From Maricaulis maris MCS10 (GTDB taxonomy: Bacteria; Pseudomonadota; Alphaproteobacteria; Caulobacterales; Maricaulaceae), in assembly GCF_000014745.1 (NCBI RefSeq), contig NC_008347.1:3116001-3180000 (forward strand): 64,000 bases of DNA. The letters run 5' to 3'. A model generated the notes under the pieces. The model was not told where the DNA came from, searched no databases, and worked only from the letters and a program-made list of their open reading frames with translations. Shown in pieces: positions 55,601-62,109 of the stretch (position 1 is the stretch's first letter; every line of letters starts with the position of its first letter). The position numbers and the translations under genes are program-made.

Positions 55601-56125
55601 TCAGCCACCCACAAAGCGGGCAATCTTCGTACCCAGCCCCATCAGCTTGACCAGCGTTCCCTGGGGCAGTTTTCGAATCTGGGCATACCAGCCGGTCAGG
55701 TTTGTCACGAACCCTTCCATGCGACGCAGGCGGTCGCGAGCCATTTGTGGAGTTTCGGGGTCGGCATCCGCGGCATCGGCGCACTCACGCAAGATCTCGA
55801 TCAAGGGATCGATTTCGCGCTGTTTTCGTGCCTCTGCGATTGCCATCAGCATGTCCCAAGGCTCGTGGGTCGCCGTGAAGTGGTCGCGGCGGTCGCCCAA
55901 AACATGCTCGCGTCGCACCAGCGCAAGTCCTTGCAGTTCCTTGAGGGAATTCGAGACGTTCGACCGGGCAATCTGCAACACCTCGGAAATGTCTTCTGCA
56001 TGCAGCGGCGCATCGGTCAGATAAAGTAGCGCATGTATCTGTGCGATCGAGCGGTTCACGCCCCAGCGTGACCCCATCTCTCCCCAGTGGACGACAAAGC
56101 GCTGCATCGGTGCCGAGAGCTTCAT
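55601..56125 (-). CDS. GbsR/MarR-family transcriptional regulator
   Basis: A 174-residue winged-helix protein of the GbsR group. HWGEMGSRWGVNRSIAQIHALLYL is the family hallmark, followed by LHAEDISEVLQIARSNVSNSLKEL (recognition helix) and the wing VRREHVLGDRRDHF. GbsR regulates choline/glycine betaine genes in Bacillus; members in proteobacteria have mostly unknown ligands. AAAGG lies seven bases before the start. An AGTTC-N5-GAACT inverted repeat sits 22 bp upstream. Confidence 0.92.
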   Translation of the reverse strand: MKLSAPMQRFVVHWGEMGSRWGVNRSIAQIHALLYLTDAPLHAEDISEVLQIARSNVSNSLKELQGLALVRREHVLGDRRDHFTATHEPWDMLMAIAEARKQREIDPLIEILRECADAADADPETPQMARDRLRRMEGFVTNLTGWYAQIRKLPQGTLVKLMGLGTKIARFVGG

Positions 56126-56146
56126 CCGGTACCTTTCTCTTTTTTC

Positions 56147-56161
56147 AGTTCAAACAGAACT
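56147..56161. promoter_or_regulatory. Possible GbsR operator
   Basis: AGTTCAAACAGAACT, 5-bp arms around 5 bases, lies 22 bp upstream of the GbsR-family start. The position would suit autorepression; short arms make chance occurrence possible. Confidence 0.3.
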
Positions 56162-56209
56162 AACATGGCAGCCAGGGCCTGTCCCGTGGCCTCCTGCCGC
56201 AGTCGGGGA

Positions 56210-57115
56210 TCAGGCGGCCGGGGCTTCCAGGATCTCCCGGATCGCATCGCCAAGCTGTATCGCCTCGTCAGCGCGGGCCGAACCCTTGCGCCATGCCACG
56301 CCGATTTCACGCCCGGCGACCGGTGGATCAAAGGCCCGAACCTCGAGGCCCATCCTGTCGACGAGCCCGGCATCGACCGCCATCCGGGGCAGGAGAGTGG
56401 CCCCTAACCCCGATTTCACCATGTGGACAAGCGTATGCAGGCTGGTTGCCGCAAAATCCGACCGCGCAGACCCGGTCGAACACGCGGCCAGGGCGTGATC
56501 GCGAAGACAATGACCATCTTCCAGCAGCAAGAGCGGTTCATCGGTCAGATCATCGGGCGACAGCTTGGCCTTGCTGGCCAGCGGATGGTCCGGCGGCGCC
56601 GCAAACAGGAATTCGTCCGACCAGACTGCATGGGTTTCAATCAGTGCCGCATCGTAGGGCAAGGCTATCAGGGCAGCATCAATCCGGCGCTCCCGCAGCG
56701 CTTCAAACAGACGGTCGGTCAGGTCTTCGCGCAGGAATAGTTCGAGCTCTGGGAATCGGGATCTGAGGGCGGGCAGGACCTGCGGCAGCAAAAAAGGCGC
56801 AATGGTCGGAATCACTCCCAGACGGAATGGGCCAGCCAGGGGCTCGCCAGCCGCTTGCGCGGCGACGACCAGGTCTTCCGCCTCAGTCATGACCCGCTGG
56901 GCCCGCTCCAGCACCACATCGCCAGCGGGTGTCAGGACCGCTCCGCGGGCGCCCCGCTCCACCAGCACCGTCCCCAGGATCGCCTCCAACTCCTTGATTG
57001 CGGCGCTCAATGTCGGCTGGGTCACGAAGACGGCCTCGGCGGCCCTGGAGAAACTTCCATGCTCGGCAAGGGCGATGATGAATTGCAGTTGGCGGAGGGT
57101 TGGGAGCTGCGTCAT
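56210..57115 (-). CDS. oxyR: Hydrogen peroxide sensor OxyR (LysR family)
   Basis: A 301-residue LysR-type activator. N-terminal HTH: SFSRAAEAVFVTQPTLSAAIKELE. The peroxidatic Cys203 lies in EDGHCLRDHAL and the resolving Cys212 in ACSTG, nine residues apart as in E. coli OxyR (199/208), so peroxide sensing is expected. It is divergent from ahpC, with its start codon inside a 27-bp perfect inverted repeat. Confidence 0.95.
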   Translation of the reverse strand: MTQLPTLRQLQFIIALAEHGSFSRAAEAVFVTQPTLSAAIKELEAILGTVLVERGARGAVLTPAGDVVLERAQRVMTEAEDLVVAAQAAGEPLAGPFRLGVIPTIAPFLLPQVLPALRSRFPELELFLREDLTDRLFEALRERRIDAALIALPYDAALIETHAVWSDEFLFAAPPDHPLASKAKLSPDDLTDEPLLLLEDGHCLRDHALAACSTGSARSDFAATSLHTLVHMVKSGLGATLLPRMAVDAGLVDRMGLEVRAFDPPVAGREIGVAWRKGSARADEAIQLGDAIREILEAPAA

Positions 57116-57137
57116 AGGTATTGATATTACCTATGAC
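57111..57137. promoter_or_regulatory. 27-bp palindromic operator between oxyR and ahpC
   Basis: GTCATAGGTA, then TTGATAT, then the perfect inverse TACCTATGAC. The ATAG/CTAT ends recall OxyR recognition half-sites, though the spacing is not the E. coli ATAG-N7-CTAT. The repeat covers the oxyR start codon (57113-57115), so bound protein would block both initiation and elongation of oxyR while sitting about 105 bp upstream of ahpC. Confidence 0.75.
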
Positions 57138-57240
57138 TTATCCAAAAACAATCCATTGGATTTATTCCTTTTCACGCGTCACATCGGCGCCATCACTGAT
57201 GACCGGCGCTCGGGCCGGTCCGTCCAACTGGAGAGACATA

Positions 57241-57786
57241 ATGCTGGGTATCGGCGAAAAACTTCCTGATTTTGAAATTGTCGGCGTGAAGCCGGGCTTC
57301 AACGCGCACGAGGAAAACGGTGAGTCGGCTTTCGAGCCGATCAACCAGGAAAGCTTCGACGGCAAGTGGAAGGTCATCTTCTTCTATCCGAAGGATTTCA
57401 CCTTTGTCTGCCCGACCGAGATCGTGGCCTTCGCCAACCTGGCCGAGGAATTTGCCGACCGCGACGCCGTCATCATGGGCGGTTCGTCGGACAATGAGTT
57501 CTGCAAGCTGGCCTGGCGCCGTGAGCATCCCGATCTCGACAAGCTCGGCATGTGGCAGTTTGCCGACACGACCGGTTCGCTGATCGACAGCCTGGGCATC
57601 CGCTCCGAAGAAGGCGTCGCCTATCGTGCGACCTTCATTGTCGACCCGCACAACGTGATCCAGCACGTCTATGTGACGAACCTGAATGTCGGCCGCAATC
57701 CGGAAGACACGCTGCGTGTCCTCGACGCCCTGCAGACGGACGAGCTTTGCCCGTGCAACCGTCCGGTTGGCGGCGACACGCTGTAA
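57241..57786 (+). CDS. ahpC: Peroxiredoxin AhpC
   Basis: A 181-residue typical 2-Cys peroxiredoxin that reduces H2O2 and organic peroxides. Peroxidatic Cys57 is in DFTFVCPTE; the C-terminal DELCPCNRP has Cys170 and Cys172, one the resolving residue. Sequence is of the AhpE/AhpD-paired actinobacterial/alphaproteobacterial AhpC type, consistent with ahpD downstream and no ahpF. ATG at 57241 after GGAGAGA. Confidence 0.96.
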   Translation: MLGIGEKLPDFEIVGVKPGFNAHEENGESAFEPINQESFDGKWKVIFFYPKDFTFVCPTEIVAFANLAEEFADRDAVIMGGSSDNEFCKLAWRREHPDLDKLGMWQFADTTGSLIDSLGIRSEEGVAYRATFIVDPHNVIQHVYVTNLNVGRNPEDTLRVLDALQTDELCPCNRPVGGDTL

Positions 57787-57795
57787 CCACGAAAC

Positions 57796-57832
57796 AGGCT
57801 GATGGCCCCTCCCTCCGGCGGGCCATCAGCCT
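57796..57832 (+). terminator. Attenuator/terminator between ahpC and ahpD
   Basis: A perfect 13-bp stem (57796-57808 with 57820-57832) with an 11-nt loop and a short T-run. It probably lowers ahpD expression relative to ahpC through partial read-through. Confidence 0.75.
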
Positions 57833-57935
57833 TTCCCGGAGCTGCCGCTCAGGCGTGCCTGGCACACAGTTCCGGGAAACCCCAATCCAATATTGCGAAT
57901 GCGTTTCATCCGCATATCGTCCACAGGAGTTTATG

Positions 57936-58457
57936 ATGTCGATCGATGCCCTCAAGAATGAGCTGCCGGAATACGCCAAGGATCTGAAACTCAACCTGTC
58001 CTCACTGGGGCGCGAGACCGAGCTTGATGACCAGAAGAAGTGGGGCACATTCCTCGCCTCGGCCCATGCGGTCGGCGAACCCAAAACCCTGGCGGCCATC
58101 AAGGCTGAAGCCGAGACCCGACTGAGCGATGAAGCGCTGACCGCTGCCAAGGCCGCATCGGCAATCATGGGCATGAACAATGTCTATTACCGCTTCGTCC
58201 ACCTTTCCAAGAACAAGGAATACGCGACGCTTCCGGCCAAGCTGCGCATGAACATCCTCGCCAATCCGGGCGTCGACAAGGCCGATTTCGAGCTGTGGTC
58301 GCTGGCGGTTTCCGCGATCAATGGCTGCGGCTTGTGCATCGACAGCCACGAAGCCGAATTGCGCAAGCACGGTCTGACCACCACCCAGGTCCAGGCCGCC
58401 GTGCGAATTGCCGCGACCGTAAACGCCATCGCCGCAGTTCTGGCCGCCGAATCCTGA
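57936..58457 (+). CDS. ahpD: Alkyl hydroperoxidase AhpD
   Basis: A 173-residue carboxymuconolactone-decarboxylase-fold enzyme. The redox CxxC is Cys131/Cys134 in [11 protein letters not shown] with His138. AhpD recycles AhpC using lipoamide/dihydrolipoyl components, replacing AhpF. Two adjacent ATGs exist; the second at 57936 has AGGAG at better spacing. It follows ahpC after a hairpin, in the same direction. Confidence 0.95.
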   Translation: MSIDALKNELPEYAKDLKLNLSSLGRETELDDQKKWGTFLASAHAVGEPKTLAAIKAEAETRLSDEALTAAKAASAIMGMNNVYYRFVHLSKNKEYATLPAKLRMNILANPGVDKADFELWSLAVSAINGCGLCIDSHEAELRKHGLTTTQVQAAVRIAATVNAIAAVLAAES

Positions 58458-58521
58458 TTCTCTGCCCCTTGTCACAATTGGGGCGGTCTCAACAACCGCC
58501 TCCAATTGGCTGATAGAAGAT

Positions 58522-58536
58522 TTAAAAACGAGTTAC
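58522..58536. promoter_or_regulatory. CtrA-like element TTAA-N7-TTAC
   Basis: TTAA-AAACGAG-TTAC differs at one base from the CtrA consensus TTAA-N7-TTAA. It lies 11 bp upstream of the -35 box of the small membrane protein gene, a position suitable for a CtrA-like regulator. Confidence 0.35.
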
Positions 58537-58547
58537 CCACAGGCCAG

Positions 58548-58575
58548 TTGATTCTCAAAAATAAGTCCGTATAAT
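58548..58575 (+). promoter_or_regulatory. Near-consensus sigma-70 promoter, leaderless gene
   Basis: TTGATT (58548-58553), 16 bp, then a consensus TATAAT (58570-58575). The start codon of the next gene is at 58582, seven bases after the -10 box, so transcription should begin at or next to the A of ATG. Confidence 0.7.
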
Positions 58576-58581
58576 GAGCTT

Positions 58582-58884
58582 ATGTCCATGATTGACCATA
58601 CGCTCGACCCTCTACCCCGTCGCTCCACCGGAACGGACCATGATGTCCGTGGCGGACAGATCTGGTTTTCGCGCGACACAATCAACAAGGCCCGCAGCCA
58701 TGCCGATGAGTCCTGGCTGCAGGTGTCCCGGACCGCACAGGTCGGTACCGGCATGGCCCTTCTCGGCCTCGCCCTGGGCAGCGGCAATCTTGGATCACTC
58801 CTGATCCTGGCCGGCCTTGTCGCGATCCTCAGCAATATGCCCGCCCTGATCCTCAAGGCGACCTACGCCTCCAAGGCGGACTGA
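58582..58884 (+). CDS. Small membrane protein, probably leaderless
   Basis: A 100-residue protein. The first half is hydrophilic (PLPRRSTGTDHDVRGG, INKARSHADESW). The second half has two hydrophobic segments (TGMALLGLALGSGNLGSLLILAGLVAILS) forming a hairpin or single long segment. No family recognised. The ATG has no Shine-Dalgarno sequence but sits exactly where the strong upstream promoter should start transcription, indicating a leaderless mRNA. Confidence 0.7.
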   Translation: MSMIDHTLDPLPRRSTGTDHDVRGGQIWFSRDTINKARSHADESWLQVSRTAQVGTGMALLGLALGSGNLGSLLILAGLVAILSNMPALILKATYASKAD

Positions 58885-58903
58885 CCACCACCACGTCGAA
58901 TGA

Positions 58904-58931
58904 TTGACCCCGTCAACGCACACTCTAGTGT
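58904..58931 (+). promoter_or_regulatory. Candidate promoter for symporter gene
   Basis: TTGACC (58904-58909) and TAGTGT (58926-58931) spaced 16 bp, giving a leader of about 45 nt before the ATG at 58983. The -10 box lies inside a palindrome (58917-58934). Confidence 0.5.
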
Positions 58932-58934
58932 GCG
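58917..58934. promoter_or_regulatory. 18-bp palindromic operator on symporter promoter
   Basis: CGCACACT-CT-AGTGTGCG has perfect 8-bp arms and covers the -10 box of the dicarboxylate/amino-acid symporter. Its position suits a repressor; no regulator gene is adjacent to assign it to. Confidence 0.65.
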
Positions 58935-58982
58935 AACCGATACGCGTGCGCCCAAGGCATGCGGACATCGGGGAGAGATTTC

Positions 58983-60257
58983 ATGGGCTGGTGGTTCAAG
59001 ATCAAATTGTGGCAGCGCGTGCTGGCGGCTCTGGTGCTGGGTGTCGCGTTCGGGCTGATTGCATCCAACACGATGGGTCAGGATGCCGCCACCAACTGGA
59101 TTGACACCTATGTCCGCCCTGTCGGCCTGCTGTTCATCAACTTGATCCGCATGTTGATCGTGCCTTTGATCTTCACCACGCTGGTGGCTGGCGTGATCGC
59201 CATGGGCAAACCCTCCAAACTGGGATCACTTGGCCTGAAAACCATCGGGCTGTACCTGGTGACCACCTTCTTTGCGAACGTGATCGGCCTGACATTCGGT
59301 GCTTTGTTCAAGCCCGGTGCGGGTGTTGACCTGGCCGGAGTCGAAGCCGTTCCCGTCAACACGGACCCACCGTCTGTAACGGAGCGTTTGCTTGAAATAG
59401 TGCCGACCAATCCCGTCGCCGCCCTCGCGGACGGTGATGTGCTGGCGATCATCTTCTTCTCGCTCTTCCTGGGCGTTGCCATCCTGTCGACCGGCGCTGC
59501 CGGAAAGCCGCTTGGCGACTTGTTCAACTCGGCATCGGAAGTCGTCCTTAAAATTACGCACTACGTTATGGAAGTTGCCCCGTTCGGGGTGTTCGCACTG
59601 GTGAGCTACACGGCGGCCAGCCAGGGTCTCGAAGCCTTGCAGTCCATTCTGGTCCTGATCGTCGCCGTCTATCTCGGCTTGATCGCCCACGCGATCATCA
59701 CCTATGGCTTCCTCGTACGAATTGTTCTGAACCTGCCCCTGGTGCGTTTCTTCCGCGGCATGACCGACCCGATTGCGGTCGCATATTCGACGGCGTCTTC
59801 GTCGGCCACCCTGCCGGTGACCATCGCCGCTGCCTCCGACAATCTGGGCATCAAAAAGTCCGTCGCCGGCTCTGTTCTGCCGCTGGGCGCCACGATCAAC
59901 ATGGACGGAACAGCCCTTTACCTTGGCATCCTGGCACTCTTTACGGCCCAGGCTTTCGGCTATGATCTCACCTTCATGAACTATGTGATGATCGCCTTCA
60001 CTGCCGCGATCGTCTCGATTGGCGCGGCCGGCATTCCGTCCGCCTCGCTGTTCCTGCTGGCGATCGTTCTCGAGACCTTCGGCGTGACACCGGAACACAC
60101 CGCGATTGTCGTCGGCTTCATCCTCCCGGTTGACCGGATCATGGACATGGCCCGCACCGCCGTGAACGTGACCGGCGATGCCGCCGTCGCGACTGCCGTC
60201 GCCAAGTGGGAAGGCGAGCTGGACGAGAAACGCTTCCGCGACCCTGCCGTGATCTAG
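58983..60257 (+). CDS. Dicarboxylate/amino acid:cation symporter (DAACS family)
   Basis: A 424-residue transporter with eight helices and two re-entrant hairpins, related to DctA, GltP and GltPh. Substrate-site signatures are the serine-rich SSSATLPVTI, NMDGTALYLG and IPSASLFLLAIVLE. It imports C4-dicarboxylates or acidic amino acids with Na+ or H+; the exact substrate is open. ATG at 58983 after GGGGAGAG. Feeds the TCA genes elsewhere in the window if C4 acids are the substrate. Confidence 0.93.
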   Translation: MGWWFKIKLWQRVLAALVLGVAFGLIASNTMGQDAATNWIDTYVRPVGLLFINLIRMLIVPLIFTTLVAGVIAMGKPSKLGSLGLKTIGLYLVTTFFANVIGLTFGALFKPGAGVDLAGVEAVPVNTDPPSVTERLLEIVPTNPVAALADGDVLAIIFFSLFLGVAILSTGAAGKPLGDLFNSASEVVLKITHYVMEVAPFGVFALVSYTAASQGLEALQSILVLIVAVYLGLIAHAIITYGFLVRIVLNLPLVRFFRGMTDPIAVAYSTASSSATLPVTIAAASDNLGIKKSVAGSVLPLGATINMDGTALYLGILALFTAQAFGYDLTFMNYVMIAFTAAIVSIGAAGIPSASLFLLAIVLETFGVTPEHTAIVVGFILPVDRIMDMARTAVNVTGDAAVATAVAKWEGELDEKRFRDPAVI

Positions 60258-60327
60258 CGCGACGGGGAGACGGCCCGGCAGACCCGATTCCTGTCGGGTC
60301 TGAACGGGCAGCAAGGGGCGAGGAGAT

Positions 60328-60936
60328 ATGCGTGTGAAAATGCCCTATCGCATCGTCGAACTGGTGGTGGCGGCGAGTGTCGTCGTCATCTCCGTCGCCT
60401 CCCTGTTCGTGGCCGTGCATCAGAGCGTGGTCATGGAGCGCACCCTGGCCGCCAGCGTCTGGCCGGTCATGGAATTCCAGCACGGGAATTACGATACGAC
60501 CCGGGACATGCGCTCGCTCATTTTCGAGTTCACCAATAGCGGGTTGGGCCCGGCTCAGGTGCGCTATATGCGCCTCATCAATGAGGGTGAAGCGGTGCAA
60601 TCACCGCTGCATTACTTTGCCGAGTGCTGCGCGCCAGCAAGCCTCACGAGCGAGGAAAGGAACGCGCATGTCGAACGCCTGTTCATGGATGGCAGCCTGT
60701 TCCTTGTGACCGAGGTCATTGGCGGACGGGTGTTCGCACCACAGCAGACCGTCGTGTTTGCTCGGCTGGATTATCCTGAAAACCCTGAAGCCCGGGCCGT
60801 CTGGGAGGCCCTGAACACAGCCCGGCGCACGCTGGAGATCGAGCTTTGCTATTGCTCGGTCTTTGATGATTGCTGGCTGGCGAATTTTCCCCAACAAACG
60901 CGTGAACCGATCGACCAGTGCCGGATCGAGGACTGA
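60328..60936 (+). CDS. Membrane-anchored protein of unknown function
   Basis: A 202-residue protein with one N-terminal helix (IVELVVAASVVVISVASLFVAV) and a periplasmic or cytoplasmic beta-rich domain (WPVMEFQHGNYDTTRD, IFEFTNSGLGPAQVRYM, LEIELCYCSVFDDCWL). Four to five cysteines in the domain could pair. The pattern resembles small immunoglobulin-like domains behind a single anchor. No family recognised. GGAG precedes the ATG. Confidence 0.7.
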   Translation: MRVKMPYRIVELVVAASVVVISVASLFVAVHQSVVMERTLAASVWPVMEFQHGNYDTTRDMRSLIFEFTNSGLGPAQVRYMRLINEGEAVQSPLHYFAECCAPASLTSEERNAHVERLFMDGSLFLVTEVIGGRVFAPQQTVVFARLDYPENPEARAVWEALNTARRTLEIELCYCSVFDDCWLANFPQQTREPIDQCRIED

Positions 60937-60990
60937 TCCGCTGTCCGAGATGTGACGTAGCAGACGCATGTCCAACAACACCGATCCCAC

Positions 60991-61335
60991 ATGCGCTCCC
61001 TGATCCGCCTCCTCGCTGCCCTCGGTACAGCTGCGCTGACCGGTCTGATCATCCTGGCAATCTGGCAAGGCGACTTCTCGTCCGCCGGCGCGTGGCTGAC
61101 CACGCGCCCCTGGGGACGGGTCACGCTTTTTGACCTTTATTTCGGCTTCCTGATCAGCGCGGTCCTCATTGCGGCCGTGGAGCGGGACTGGCGATCAACC
61201 TTGTTCTGGGTCTTGCCGGTTTTCGTGCTGGGCAATGTCTGGACCGGCATCTGGCTGTGCATCCGCGCGAGGCGGGTTTTGTCACTCTCGACGCGATCAG
61301 GCCGCACCCATCATCAAAGCCCCGGCGAGCCGTGA
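60991..61335 (+). CDS. Small three-helix membrane protein (DUF1475-like)
   Basis: A 114-residue protein with three membrane segments. The segment WGRVTLFDLYFGFLISAVLIAAVERD resembles the core of DUF1475 proteins, of unknown function. It follows the gene at 60328 on the same strand with a 54-bp gap. Confidence 0.6.
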   Translation: MRSLIRLLAALGTAALTGLIILAIWQGDFSSAGAWLTTRPWGRVTLFDLYFGFLISAVLIAAVERDWRSTLFWVLPVFVLGNVWTGIWLCIRARRVLSLSTRSGRTHHQSPGEP

Positions 61336-61713
61336 TCCATTCCGGCCCCGGCGACGTAGATATCCCGTCCCAAGAGTGGCCGCGGCTTTCCCCTCCATAC
61401 ACCCGCGTCACTCTGCCTCGCGCCGAACTACCCGACTGTTTGTCCCAACGGGTGGTTCGGCGCACTCCGTCCCCTCAATCGGGTCGTTCACCAGCGCGTG
61501 ATCAGCCGGACCTTGAATGGCCCGGGCGGCCTCCCATATTGGGGCCACAATTAGAGCTTACGCCGATCTGACAAGTTGAAGCGTGTTTGAGTTGTCTTAA
61601 CGATAAACCCGTTTCACCCACCCTGCGGTAGGGCTCCGTTAACGGACTCAACCGTGAAATGACACCGCGCAAACACGGCGCAGACAGGTCGGGCATGTCG
61701 CCCGGAGGACAAG
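61336..61713. other. 378-bp stretch without a gene, with a long hairpin
   Basis: No frame here has credible codon use. The only structure is a 14-bp inverted repeat (61421-61434 with 61449-61462, one mismatch that would be G-U in RNA) around a 14-nt loop, not followed by a T-run. The right half becomes AT-richer before the next small gene. Confidence 0.6.
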
Positions 61714-61899
61714 ATGGACAAGGCACAGTTCGCAATCAGCATGCTCGCAAAGACAGCCCTTCTGTGGCTGACGGCAGCGCTGATCTTTGCCTCGCTGTTC
61801 GGCGTCATGCTGTCTGCCCGTCCGGACGGTCCCAGCCTGCGCTTCTCGCAGAGCGAGACCGTGGCCGTGGCCGGTGACGCAGCCGCCGGCGCCCGCTAG
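61714..61899 (+). CDS. Small single-pass membrane protein
   Basis: A 61-residue protein with one strong hydrophobic segment (LAKTALLWLTAALIFASLFGVML) and a short polar C-terminus. A GGAGGAC ribosome site six bases upstream of the ATG supports it as a real gene despite its size. No family recognised. Confidence 0.65.
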   Translation: MDKAQFAISMLAKTALLWLTAALIFASLFGVMLSARPDGPSLRFSQSETVAVAGDAAAGAR

Positions 61900-61932
61900 C
61901 GCCTGACAGGCTGGTCTCGGCCCGCTTGCGGC

Positions 61933-61961
61933 TTGACTCTTTTCCACACGGCACGTACTAG
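61933..61961 (+). promoter_or_regulatory. Candidate ffh promoter with GC-rich discriminator
   Basis: TTGACT (61933-61938), 17 bp, TACTAG (61956-61961), then GC-rich CCCCGC. Such discriminators are typical of growth-rate or stringently controlled promoters. Confidence 0.45.
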
Positions 61962-62074
61962 CCCCGCTTCATCATGCAAGCACACCGCTTGTCTTACCGG
62001 CACATCCGCCCCAACTGGTCGGGGGAGGTCGGCGAGAACCCTGCTCGGCGAAGTTTTCGCTCAGCGGGGCTGGT
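61957..62074 (+). ncRNA. Structured ffh leader or possible small RNA
   Basis: A 12-bp inverted repeat (61957-61968 with 62063-62074, one G-U) encloses several small hairpins: 61976-61992 (6 bp), 62009-62024 (4 bp plus CC/GG extension), 62033-62047 (4 bp) and 62048-62060 (5 bp). It ends 35 bp before the ffh ATG. The outer repeat overlaps the putative -10 box, so if that promoter is right only the inner hairpins are transcribed. The 4.5S RNA signature is absent. Confidence 0.3.
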
Positions 62075-62109
62075 TTGCTTTGCGTTGATGGCGATGGATT
62101 GAGGTTTTG

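Noticed and set aside
61957-62074. 4.5S (SRP) RNA gene next to ffh
   Set aside because: The invariant GGAAG/AGCA tip sequence of SRP RNA is absent on both strands.
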